DNA from: Sporosarcina sp. NCCP-2716
GTDB taxonomy: Bacteria; Bacillota; Bacilli; Bacillales_A; Planococcaceae
Assembly: GCF_023707985.1 (NCBI RefSeq)
Contig: NZ_BRCF01000002.1
Span: 288,388-352,387 of the forward strand
Direction: 5' to 3'
Length of the DNA: 64,000 nt
Part shown: positions 26,996 to 35,181 of the stretch, piece after piece
Layout of the letters: each line of letters opens with the position of its first letter
Numbering within the stretch: position 1 is the stretch's first letter
Made by a program: the position numbers and the translations under genes
The notes under the pieces: model-generated
What the model saw: the letters and a program-made list of their open reading frames with translations, nothing else
Database searches by the model: none
Told to the model about the DNA's origin: nothing

Positions 26996-28255
26996 TCAGC
27001 CCCCAGCGACAGCTTTCTCGCCTTCTACGTTCGGACGGTTGTCTTCGCGGATCAAAGATGCTGAAATCGTACCGATCACGAGCAGGAAGCCTGCGAAGTA
27101 GAAGCCCATGTTGAGACTGCCTGTAACGTCAGTCAGGAAACCAGTGATGTATGGAGCCAAGATGGATCCGCACATCCCGATGAAGTTATAGACACCGAAT
27201 GATGTGGAGTATGCATTTTTCGGTGCGTTGTCAGCAACGACAGCTACAAGTACTGGGTTAGTACTGATCTTACCGAAGATACCGTAACCGATCAATGCTG
27301 CGTAAAGAACATACATATTGTCGAACAATACGATCGACACGAGTGAAATCAGTGACAATGGAAGCATGACGAGCAATACCGGACGGCGTTTACCAAGACG
27401 GTCAGCAATCCAGCTGAACAAGATGGAGCCTGGGATCGCTGCCCAAGGAACGAGTGAAGATACTGTCGCAACAGCGCTTCCTTCGATGCCGCGGGCGTGC
27501 TGCAAGTAGTACGGCATCCATGTAACAACTACGAAGAATCCGTAGATCGCACAGAAGATGGTGATATACGACATGACCAAGTTGCGGTTCTTGAACAATG
27601 CACTCAATTTCAGTTTTTCCTGATTGTCGAGCATTGCCTTTTCTTCCTTGCCTTTCGGGTTTTCCTTCACGAGCCACCACATCAGGAGACCGACGATGAC
27701 GACCGGGATCGCGACGATGTAGAACGGCGCTCTCCAGCTCATGCCAGCTTCAAGTGTATAACTTGAAAGGAAGTAACCTGCAGAAAGACCGAATGCCATC
27801 CCGCTGTTGATGATCGCGGAGCCGACAGTCAAATGTTTCGCCGGAATCGCTTCAGACGACAGTCCGTATTGAGGACCGTAGTAGAATCCTTGGAACACAC
27901 CTACCATGAGCCACATGAGTACGAAGAGAACGAAGTTCGGCATCGTACCAGCGATTGCTGCAAACAGACCGAAAAGAATAATACCTGGGACCAACACTTT
28001 CTTTTTACCGATTTTGTCACCCAAAATTCCTGATGGGATGTTCAATCCGGCGTAACCGATGAAGAATATACTGCTGATCATACCGAGCTGGCCGGCAGAC
28101 AGACTGAACTCGTTCTGAATATCATCCATGACCGGGTTCAAGATTGCGCGGGTGCCGTAAATGGCGACCCAACCTAAGAAGAATACGATAACGGCTTTGA
28201 CCCAATACGGAATCAGTTCTTTTTTCTCGCCGGTATCATGCACTTGCTTTGCCAT
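26996..28255 (-). CDS. MFS transporter of the anion:cation symporter type, co-regulated with the ureide genes
   Basis: 419 residues with twelve membrane segments and the motif GILGDKIGKKKVL in loop 2-3, as in sugar-phosphate/organic-anion ACS carriers (FFLGWVAIYGTRAILNPVMDDIQNEF, GVFQGFYYGPQYGLSSEAIPAKH). The promoter region carries a 19-bp sequence identical to one in front of fdrA, at the same distance from its -10. That makes it the best candidate for uptake of allantoate, ureidoglycolate or a related ureide, or for oxamate export. The family identity is firm; the substrate is inference from the shared box. Confidence 0.85.
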   Translation of the reverse strand: MAKQVHDTGEKKELIPYWVKAVIVFFLGWVAIYGTRAILNPVMDDIQNEFSLSAGQLGMISSIFFIGYAGLNIPSGILGDKIGKKKVLVPGIILFGLFAAIAGTMPNFVLFVLMWLMVGVFQGFYYGPQYGLSSEAIPAKHLTVGSAIINSGMAFGLSAGYFLSSYTLEAGMSWRAPFYIVAIPVVIVGLLMWWLVKENPKGKEEKAMLDNQEKLKLSALFKNRNLVMSYITIFCAIYGFFVVVTWMPYYLQHARGIEGSAVATVSSLVPWAAIPGSILFSWIADRLGKRRPVLLVMLPLSLISLVSIVLFDNMYVLYAALIGYGIFGKISTNPVLVAVVADNAPKNAYSTSFGVYNFIGMCGSILAPYITGFLTDVTGSLNMGFYFAGFLLVIGTISASLIREDNRPNVEGEKAVAGG

Positions 28256-28321
28256 CGAGAGTTCCTCCTCTTTTTTCTATAATTGGTACTTCAGTAAAAT
28301 GATCATTTACCTTACATTGGT

Positions 28322-28357
28322 ATCATACGGCAGACCGCATTGCAGACGAATAAAATC
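28322..28357 (-). promoter_or_regulatory. Promoter with shared 19-bp box, copy 1
   Basis: The plus strand reads ATTGCAGACGAATAAAATC at 28339-28357. On the minus strand the box is followed after 11 bp by a TATGAT -10 hexamer (28322-28327). The box covers the place where a -35 would be (TTCGTC there, a poor match), which is what an activator-dependent promoter looks like. An identical box with identical spacing lies upstream of fdrA. Confidence 0.7.
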
Positions 28358-28505
28358 AAATACGGGAACCTTGCCAAAACATTAAATTTCGACAATTACT
28401 TTTTGACCTTGCGTCCCGGCAGGACAGAATCCCATTCTCCTCTGCCTAGCTTATCCCGCTGCCCGCCTTTCATGTATGATGACGGGATATAAACGGCGGT
28501 GCCGC

Positions 28506-29219
28506 TCACTTAGGGGCTGCGACGCTCTTCAGCATATAGCCGAGACCGGGATAGGTGATGATATACTCCTCCGGTTCCTTCAGCCGCTCTTTGATCTTCC
28601 GGCGGATCCGGGCAATGCCTACCCGCAAATACTCGACGTCATCGCGGTACTGGGGACCCCACACTTCAGACAGCAGCGTTTCGTGCTGGACGACTTTATC
28701 GAGGTTGAGCGCAAGAATCTCAAGGAGTGAGAATTCCGTCTGGGTCAGCTTCAGCTCTTCCTCTTCGATCCAGATCCGCTTGCTGCCGACATCGACCTGC
28801 AGGGAGCCGGTCTCGATGACGGAAGAGGCGCCGGATGCCCCTTCCGAAAGGGCGGGCTGGCTCCTCCGTAAGACGGCGTTCACCCGTGCAAACAGTTCGT
28901 CGAGGGAGAACGGCTTCGTCAAGTAATCGTCAGCACCCAGGTTCAGGCCGTTCACTTTGTCTTTCGGGTTGCTCCGCGCGGTCAGCATGATGATCGGCGT
29001 GTGGGAGAACTTGCGCAGCTCTTCCAGTACGTAGAAACCGTCTTTCCCCGGCATCATGATGTCAAGCAGGATCAAATCTGGAGAGATGAGGTCATACTTC
29101 TCCAGCAGTTCTTCTCCGGAATCTGCAGTCACGACCTCATACCCGACCGAGCGCAAATTCGCCGAGATGAAACGTAAGATCTTCGCTTCATCATCCACCA
29201 CACATATTTTCTGCTTCAT
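28506..29219 (-). CDS. OmpR/PhoB-family response regulator
   Basis: 237 residues. The receiver domain (1-120) has the acid pocket in CVVDDE, the phospho-acceptor in DLILLDIMMPG, the conserved Thr in MLTAR and Lys in LTKPFS. The C-terminal winged helix (about 140-232) contains LTQTEFSLLEILALNLDKVV and YLRVGIARIRRKI. It begins 3 bp after the kinase stop, so it is translated with it. It is the only DNA-binding regulator I can find in the ureide block and is a candidate activator of the two box promoters. Confidence 0.92.
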   Translation of the reverse strand: MKQKICVVDDEAKILRFISANLRSVGYEVVTADSGEELLEKYDLISPDLILLDIMMPGKDGFYVLEELRKFSHTPIIMLTARSNPKDKVNGLNLGADDYLTKPFSLDELFARVNAVLRRSQPALSEGASGASSVIETGSLQVDVGSKRIWIEEEELKLTQTEFSLLEILALNLDKVVQHETLLSEVWGPQYRDDVEYLRVGIARIRRKIKERLKEPEEYIITYPGLGYMLKSVAAPK

Positions 29220-29222
29220 CCC

Positions 29223-31844
29223 TTACGACCCCTCTCTTAACGGAAAGTAAAGTGTAAACGTACTGCCTTCCCCCGGCGTGCTCCTGACTTCGATCTTCCC
29301 TTCGTGCGCCTCCATGATCCCTTCGCAGATCGACAGGCCGAGACCCGTGCCTCCTGAGCGGCGTGTTGCTGTGACATCGACTTGGTAGAAACGGTTGAAG
29401 ATCTTCTGCAGATGTTCTCTCGAGATGCCGATGCCGTTGTCAGAGACGGCGATCGTCAGATAGTCCTCCTGCTTTTCAAGCACGATATCGATCCGCTTAT
29501 GCGCCGAGTCATTATACCGCAGGGCGTTCGTGAACAGGTTGACAAGCACCTGCTGGACACGCGTTTTGTCGGCATAGAAGAACAGATACTCCGCCGCTTT
29601 GTTGTGGAACTCGAGCACGGCATCCTCTTTCAGCGCCAGCGGCACGAGTTCGATCGATTTCTCGATGACGTGATTGGCCCTGACCATGTTGCGTTCGATA
29701 TACATCGAGCCGGACTCGATCTTCGAAATGTCCATCCAGTCATCGACGAGATGCTGGATCCGTTCGATGTCTTCGTGCACCCCTTCCAGCAGTTCATGCT
29801 GGAATTCCGCTTCCCACTCAACATCGTCGCGAAGCAGTGTCTCGACGCTTCCCCGGATGTTCGTGATCGGCGTCTTGAACTCATGGGACGTCAGGGAGAT
29901 CAGGTTGTTTTTCAGCGTGTCGATCTCTTCTTCCTTCGTGATGTCCCGGATGAGCAGGCCGAGTCCGATTTTATTATCGTCCGAAACGACGGAAAACTTA
30001 TGCAGCATGTAGAAATCCGTGTCCCCGGCGTTCGTTTTGTACTCCAGTTTCAAGTCGCTCTTGTCTTCCTCGAAGAAAGCAGTCAGTTCTTCTGCACTCA
30101 CTTCGAACAGCTCGTTGATGCGGCGGAAGACGTCGGAGAGCAGCTGCAGCGGGATGCCGGTCTCTTCCCCGTCGATGACATTGAGGAAGAATTCGTTCAC
30201 GTAGTCGATCTCGTAATTGTTGTTCAGGAGCATGATCCCTTCCGACATGCTTTCCAGCACGGCATCGAGTTCCGCGTGTTTGTTTCTGTACTGCTCGAAC
30301 AGCAGCTTGTTCTGCAGCATGATGGCGAGTGACCGCGAGAACGTCTGAAGGAACGACTGCTCTTTCGCTTCGATCGTCTGCCCTTCCTGAAGATCGATGA
30401 TCAGATACCCGTTCGGCAGGCCGTCGAGGACGATCGGCTCCATATGATGGTTCGATCCCTGGACGTGCTGCTCCAAGTATTGCTGGAGGCTTTCATCCGT
30501 ATAGATCTCTTCCTTTGTGACAGCGAGCTCACGGAACCAGATGTGCACGGAAAACGGAACGGTCGGTTCGATGTTTTTCAAGCACAGCTGGATGAAGTGC
30601 GAGACATCCATTTTCGACGAAACCGGGGTGATGAGCTGGTTCACGGCCTGCAGTTCGGCATTGCGCCGTTCGAGGTCGGCTGTACGTTCCTGCACCCGCC
30701 CTTCGAGCCGTGTGTTCAGTTCGATCAGCTGGTCGCGGTTCGTGCCGATCTCATACAGCATGTCATTGAAGTGGGACAGCAGATCGGTCATTTCCTGCGG
30801 CCCTTCGATCCGTTCCGCAATTTTGACAGGCTGATTCGTCTTATAGCTGGCGGAATAGCGCTTGATGGTGTCCAGCAGGTTGCGGATCGTCCGTTCCAGC
30901 CGGGTCGTCAGGAAAAGGCTCGCCAGGACGACAAAAAGGGCTGTCAGCGGGATGAACCACAAAATGGTGCCTGCCGCTTCCCGGAGCGGTTTGGTGATAT
31001 GTGTGGACGGATTGGCGATCCAGACCGTCCAGCCGAGATCGGGCGTCTTCGCATACGTGATGAACTCTTTCTCCCGGCCTTCTTCTTGAATCGACAAACT
31101 CTTGACAGTGTCTCCGTCATTCGCATTGATAGACTGGACGATTTTGGAGTCCGTCATGTTGACCATGTCGGTCCTCGTGTCGACGTCCGGATGGACAATG
31201 ACATTGTTATCCTGATCCAGCAGGACCGCATAGCTCGCTTCGCCCGAGATACGGGTCGAAATATACTTTTCCAGTACATGCAGATCGATGGCACCGAGAA
31301 TGTACCCCTGCATCTTCCCTTCCGTGTTGAATATCGGGGACACGATGGCGACGAGAAGGGTGTCCGTCCCACCTCTTCCGTGGAAGACGTGGGAGACGAC
31401 CTGCTGATTCGTATCGAGCAGTTCCTTGTAGTAGGACCGGTCACTGAAGTCCAGATGCTCCCGGGTCACCCCGTCCGTATAGACGGACGGGTAGAACACG
31501 AGCGACTTCCCATTCTTGTCTCCGACGTACAAATTCACGAATCCGGGGTAGTTGACTTTGATGTCCCTCAGACTTTCTTCGATCTTTTGCGTGTCTCCCT
31601 GCTCGAGGTAAGGGGCGATTGCGGCGGACATCGTCTCGATGACGCGGCCATGCTGTTCCATATAGCTGTCAATGTTGTCTTCCAGGAACTCCGTCACTTT
31701 CGTCTGGCTTTCCTTGTTGTCCTTAATGAGGGAAGAGAGCTGGAAAAACTGGAAAATCCCAAGAGAAATGATGGTTGCCAGGCCGATTGTCAAAAACGAA
31801 TAGATGAGTTCTTTACGAAATGAACGGGATTTTCTTTTTTTCAT
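29223..31844 (-). CDS. Sensor histidine kinase: dCache, HAMP, GAF-like, PAS, HisKA, HATPase
   Basis: 873 residues. Order: membrane segment at about 13-35; extracellular double-Cache sensor to about 290 (YPGFVNLYVGDKNG, SDRSYYKELLDTNQQVVSHVF, GWTVWIANPS); second membrane segment at about 295-315; HAMP; a coiled-coil and GAF-like part (about 400-530); PAS (about 540-660); HisKA with the phospho-acceptor in LTSHEFKTPITNIRG; HATPase with NALRYN, DNGIGI and GGTGLGLS. dCache domains often bind small amino acids, carboxylates or purine-related compounds outside the cell. A terminator separates it from the carbamate kinase gene, so it has its own promoter or depends on read-through. Confidence 0.92.
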   Translation of the reverse strand: MKKRKSRSFRKELIYSFLTIGLATIISLGIFQFFQLSSLIKDNKESQTKVTEFLEDNIDSYMEQHGRVIETMSAAIAPYLEQGDTQKIEESLRDIKVNYPGFVNLYVGDKNGKSLVFYPSVYTDGVTREHLDFSDRSYYKELLDTNQQVVSHVFHGRGGTDTLLVAIVSPIFNTEGKMQGYILGAIDLHVLEKYISTRISGEASYAVLLDQDNNVIVHPDVDTRTDMVNMTDSKIVQSINANDGDTVKSLSIQEEGREKEFITYAKTPDLGWTVWIANPSTHITKPLREAAGTILWFIPLTALFVVLASLFLTTRLERTIRNLLDTIKRYSASYKTNQPVKIAERIEGPQEMTDLLSHFNDMLYEIGTNRDQLIELNTRLEGRVQERTADLERRNAELQAVNQLITPVSSKMDVSHFIQLCLKNIEPTVPFSVHIWFRELAVTKEEIYTDESLQQYLEQHVQGSNHHMEPIVLDGLPNGYLIIDLQEGQTIEAKEQSFLQTFSRSLAIMLQNKLLFEQYRNKHAELDAVLESMSEGIMLLNNNYEIDYVNEFFLNVIDGEETGIPLQLLSDVFRRINELFEVSAEELTAFFEEDKSDLKLEYKTNAGDTDFYMLHKFSVVSDDNKIGLGLLIRDITKEEEIDTLKNNLISLTSHEFKTPITNIRGSVETLLRDDVEWEAEFQHELLEGVHEDIERIQHLVDDWMDISKIESGSMYIERNMVRANHVIEKSIELVPLALKEDAVLEFHNKAAEYLFFYADKTRVQQVLVNLFTNALRYNDSAHKRIDIVLEKQEDYLTIAVSDNGIGISREHLQKIFNRFYQVDVTATRRSGGTGLGLSICEGIMEAHEGKIEVRSTPGEGSTFTLYFPLREGS

Positions 31845-31910
31845 CCAGTCTCCCCTCCTTCCTCTTCACTTCCGGCGCCTTATGTAAACATGAATTGGAG
31901 CAGGAATAGT

Positions 31911-31950
31911 AAAAGGGTATTGGCCTCGTCTTGCGACGCCGGCCAATACC
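31911..31950 (-). terminator. Terminator after the fdrA-arcC operon
   Basis: Perfect 10-bp stem GGTATTGGCC/GGCCAATACC (31916-31925 with 31941-31950), followed on the minus strand by CTTTTAC. It lies between the carbamate kinase stop and the histidine kinase start. Confidence 0.75.
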
Positions 31951-31960
31951 TCGGATTGCA

Positions 31961-32899
31961 TTATTTTGTAATCTGCGTGCCTGCTTTTCCTTCGACAGCC
32001 AAATCTGCCTGTCCGAGTGAACAGATGATCGCACGGCCGCCCATTTCAGCGAACTTCATGGCCGCTTCCATTTTAGGTCCCATGCTGCCTGCAGAGAATT
32101 GACCTTCGTCTGCATATTTCTTCGCTTCTTCGAGCTTGATGGATCCGAGTGCTTTCTGATCCGGTTTGCCATAGTTCACGTAAACGTTATCGACGTCCGT
32201 CAAGATCATCAGGACGTCCGCTTTCGCTTCTTCCGCCAGACGGAAGGCGCTGCGGTCTTTGTCGATGACTGCTTCGATGCCTGTCAGGCTGCCGTCTTCT
32301 TCGCGCACGACAGGAATCCCGCCGCCGCCCGAAGCGATGACGATGACTTCGTTGTCTGTCAGCATCTTAATAGTCTCGGAGCTGAGGATCGACTTCGGAT
32401 TCGGTGAAGCGACGACACGTCTCCAGCCGCGGCCAGCATCTTCTTTGACGTCCCAGCCTTTTTCCTTGGCGAGTTCTTTCGCTTCTTCTTCCGAGTAGAA
32501 TACGCCGATAGGCTTGGAAGGGTCTTCGAAAGCAGGGTCGTTGCGGTCCACTTCTGTCTGTGTAAGCATACTGACGACTTGGCGGTCCTGGCCGAGTTTC
32601 GTCAGTTCGTTCTTCAGTGTCTGTTCCATCATGTAACCGATGAACCCTTGGGATTCCGCGCTGCACACATCCAGCGGTAGGGCAGGGACGACATCTTTCG
32701 CTTCCTCGTTCTGACGGAGGATGTTGCCGACTTGCGGGCCGTTGCCGTGTGTCACGATAACTGTATGCCCGTTCGCTACGATCTTGGAGATGATTTCCGT
32801 GCTGATCCGTACATTTTCACGCTGGTTTTCATATGTCGCTTCCTGTTTAGGCTGAAGGATGGCATTTCCCCCAAGTGCGATTACTACTTTTTCTGACAT
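31961..32899 (-). CDS. arcC: Carbamate kinase (ArcC/AllK)
   Basis: 312 residues. It converts carbamoyl phosphate and ADP to ATP, CO2 and ammonia. Motifs: VVIALGGNAI at the start, VTHGNGPQVG, DVCSAESQGFIGY, ASGGGGIPVV, AVIDKDRSAFRLAEE and FSAGSMGPKMEAA. AAGGAGGAAACAGGA precedes the ATG; the start overlaps the allH stop by 16 bp. No arginine deiminase genes are present. As the last gene of the fdrA-allG-allH cluster it fits the oxamate route, where carbamoyl phosphate comes from oxalurate. Confidence 0.93.
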   Translation of the reverse strand: MSEKVVIALGGNAILQPKQEATYENQRENVRISTEIISKIVANGHTVIVTHGNGPQVGNILRQNEEAKDVVPALPLDVCSAESQGFIGYMMEQTLKNELTKLGQDRQVVSMLTQTEVDRNDPAFEDPSKPIGVFYSEEEAKELAKEKGWDVKEDAGRGWRRVVASPNPKSILSSETIKMLTDNEVIVIASGGGGIPVVREEDGSLTGIEAVIDKDRSAFRLAEEAKADVLMILTDVDNVYVNYGKPDQKALGSIKLEEAKKYADEGQFSAGSMGPKMEAAMKFAEMGGRAIICSLGQADLAVEGKAGTQITK

Positions 32900-33816
32900 T
32901 CCTGTTTCCTCCTTAGCGCTAATAATCCAAGCAACATGCCGAAAACTGTATCGATACCAGAACTGTGTCCCATATCGATCAGTTCCGACAGCAGTGGTTT
33001 CAGCATATAAATATCCGTCTTCTCTGTCAATGCGGAAGCCGCCCTGACGACTGTCGAGGTGAAATCCCCGTCCAGTGCGTACAGCAGATACTCCCGTCCG
33101 ATATCCGTCGTCAGCTGTTCGATCTCCACGAGACTGCGGAGGACACTGCGCATTTCTCCCGACAGGATATCCGCTGCTTTGTCGATCGACAGAAGGCCGA
33201 CAAGGTGGTCGTCTCCTGACGGGGTGAGTCCCTGTCCCCGTCCTAAAAAGAACCGGAGGACCGCTTCGATGCCGGTTTCGTCAGCTGACTGCACGGCTGC
33301 AATCAGTTCCCGTATGCGCTGATCGGTCTTCCCGGCAGGCGGGGCGTCCTCCAGATAGGCAGACAAAAACTCCCCGACTTCGATGCCGAGCCCGGTCGTC
33401 ATCGGCTGGGCCAGAAGGATGGACGCGAGCATCGTCAAGTTGTCCCTCAATACATCCGCCGGAACCGGTCGTCCGGTGAGCGGCCATTGAAAGGGAGTTG
33501 ACTCTGCAAGCGTTACTGCCCATCCTGTGCTGCCGAAAATGAGTTTCCGGGATTCAGGCTTCCAAGTGACCCGGTCGTCCTGATCGATCGTTTGCAAAAG
33601 TCCATACAAGTCACCGCCGGAGAGATGGACACCGAAGGGCAGCTGGCCGTTCTTCGCAGTTCCTATGAAGAACAGCCAGTCCCCCATCCGGATATTGGCT
33701 CCGTTCTGGAAGACGCTGTGCACAGTGCCCTCCGTATGCGCAGAAAGCAGCAGAGGAATGCGCTGTTCGTATCCCTCTGCCTGCAAAACGGATCCTGTTC
33801 CTGACGGCCGGTTCAT
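32884..33816 (-). CDS. allH: AllH-like DUF2877 subunit of oxamate carbamoyltransferase
   Basis: 310 residues from the ATG that overlaps the allG stop (TGATG at 33814-33818). A GTG 51 bp upstream lies inside allG. Family motifs: FFLGRGQGLTPSGDDHLVGLL and MGHSSGIDTVFGMLLGL. DUF2877 proteins occur with FdrA and DUF1116 proteins in allantoin clusters, and the three are reported to form the long-missing oxamate carbamoyltransferase (AllFGH) in Escherichia coli. The individual role of this subunit is not visible from sequence. Confidence 0.85.
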   Translation of the reverse strand: MNRPSGTGSVLQAEGYEQRIPLLLSAHTEGTVHSVFQNGANIRMGDWLFFIGTAKNGQLPFGVHLSGGDLYGLLQTIDQDDRVTWKPESRKLIFGSTGWAVTLAESTPFQWPLTGRPVPADVLRDNLTMLASILLAQPMTTGLGIEVGEFLSAYLEDAPPAGKTDQRIRELIAAVQSADETGIEAVLRFFLGRGQGLTPSGDDHLVGLLSIDKAADILSGEMRSVLRSLVEIEQLTTDIGREYLLYALDGDFTSTVVRAASALTEKTDIYMLKPLLSELIDMGHSSGIDTVFGMLLGLLALRRKQECQKK

Positions 33817-35078
33817 CAGATCAAGCCAAGCTTCACGGCATAGGCTTCCAATGCTTTTTCGAAACACTCTTTCGGTGCACGGACAGTTCCTGCGCCCACT
33901 TGTCCCAATCCTGCTTTTTTGTTGGCGATTCCTGTGTTGATGACCGGTTCGATGCCTGTTTCGACGACTTTACGGGCGTCGATGCCGAGGCATGCCCCTT
34001 GGAAGTCCCATGTAGGGATCGTGAAGTTGCTGTTATGGGAAATACAGATTTCCGCCATCTCATTGCTTGTTGCCAGTGCGTCGTCGAAGCCGCCCGCACC
34101 TACAAAACGGGTAACACCTGGTGCTGCGATCATTGCCATACCGCCGACACCGAATGTTTCCGTGATTGCGCTGTCACCGATGTCCGGGTTAGCGTCTTCT
34201 TGAGAGAAGCCGGTGAAGAACAGACCTTGCGGCGTGTTGACAGGTGCAGTGAACCACTCGTCGCCCATTCCGCTGATGCGGATCCCGAAGTCTTTACCGT
34301 TCCGGCACATTGCTGTTACGACAGTACCGTCCTGAATCTGACGCGCAGCATCCATGACCGCTTTACTAGTCGCCATCATGACGTTCAGGAAGAACTGGTC
34401 CGTATCCGCAAGGAACTGGATGACGTCCTTGCGTTCTTTTTCGTCCATATCCAACTGGACGATGTACGGACTGATCTCTTTCAGGAAAATGAGGGACGCC
34501 GCGATGTTACGCTGGTGGAACTCATCGCCCATCGTGATCGCTTTAGCGATCATGACGTTCAGGTTCAAGCCGTCTTCCGTCAATTTCAATGCGTTGGCGA
34601 TTGTTGGTCCGAGGACGTTCTGCATCCATTTCAGACGGTCGATGACTTCTTGGGAGTTCGCACCGAAACGCAGTACTTTCCCGATTCCTTCGTTCATGAT
34701 GCAGTATGCTTCGTTGCCGTCTGTGCGGTTTTCTACGACAAATACCGGCATGTTGGCAGACGTGATCCCGCCCATCGGCCCGACAGCATTCACATGGTGG
34801 CAGGGGATGAATGTCACTTCTCCGCCAGCGAGCTGCTTTTCAGCTTCTTCCGGAGAAGATGCCCAGCCTTCGTAAAGGGATGCACCGATACAAGAACCTT
34901 GCATCGGGCCTGTCATGTCTTCCCACTTGATAGGAGGACCTGCATGCAGCAGGACTTTGCCATCGTTCAGTTCTTTGATCTTGTCTTTTGCAGGGACAAC
35001 GTCCACCAGGAATGGTGCCGATCCCGTGATTTTGTCGATGACTGCTTTGTTCGCTTCATCCATTGACTTGTAATTCAT
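33816..35078 (-). CDS. allG: AllG-like DUF1116 subunit of oxamate carbamoyltransferase
   Basis: 420 residues, full length for DUF1116 (YlbE of Escherichia coli). Conserved stretches: LLHAGPPIKWEDMTGPMQGSC-type opening at about residue 43, VTFIPCHHVNAVGPMGGIT, LRFGANSQEVIDRLKWM, GDEFHQRNIAAS, ETFGVGGMAMIAAPGVTRFVG and QGACLGIDARKVVETGI. It follows fdrA after a 103-bp gap that holds a hairpin. Works with FdrA and AllH on oxalurate. Confidence 0.88.
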   Translation of the reverse strand: MNYKSMDEANKAVIDKITGSAPFLVDVVPAKDKIKELNDGKVLLHAGPPIKWEDMTGPMQGSCIGASLYEGWASSPEEAEKQLAGGEVTFIPCHHVNAVGPMGGITSANMPVFVVENRTDGNEAYCIMNEGIGKVLRFGANSQEVIDRLKWMQNVLGPTIANALKLTEDGLNLNVMIAKAITMGDEFHQRNIAASLIFLKEISPYIVQLDMDEKERKDVIQFLADTDQFFLNVMMATSKAVMDAARQIQDGTVVTAMCRNGKDFGIRISGMGDEWFTAPVNTPQGLFFTGFSQEDANPDIGDSAITETFGVGGMAMIAAPGVTRFVGAGGFDDALATSNEMAEICISHNSNFTIPTWDFQGACLGIDARKVVETGIEPVINTGIANKKAGLGQVGAGTVRAPKECFEKALEAYAVKLGLI

Positions 35079-35130
35079 AACCGTTCCACCTCATTCATCG
35101 TATTTACAGATGTCTCCATCTGCATGGAGA

Positions 35131-35160
35131 AGGTCCAGTCCGGAAAACGGAACCGGACCT
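35131..35160 (-). other. Intercistronic hairpin between fdrA and allG
   Basis: In the minus-strand RNA an 11-bp stem (two G-U pairs) with an 8-base loop. No U run follows, so it is not a normal terminator. It may set mRNA processing or relative expression of FdrA and AllG. Confidence 0.45.
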
Positions 35161-35181
35161 CACATTCACTTGACGCGGGCA

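Noticed and set aside
33900-35066. A 388-codon open frame on the plus strand opposite allG
   Set aside because: It is entirely antisense to a conserved gene, with Cys/Arg/Phe-rich non-protein composition and no start signals.
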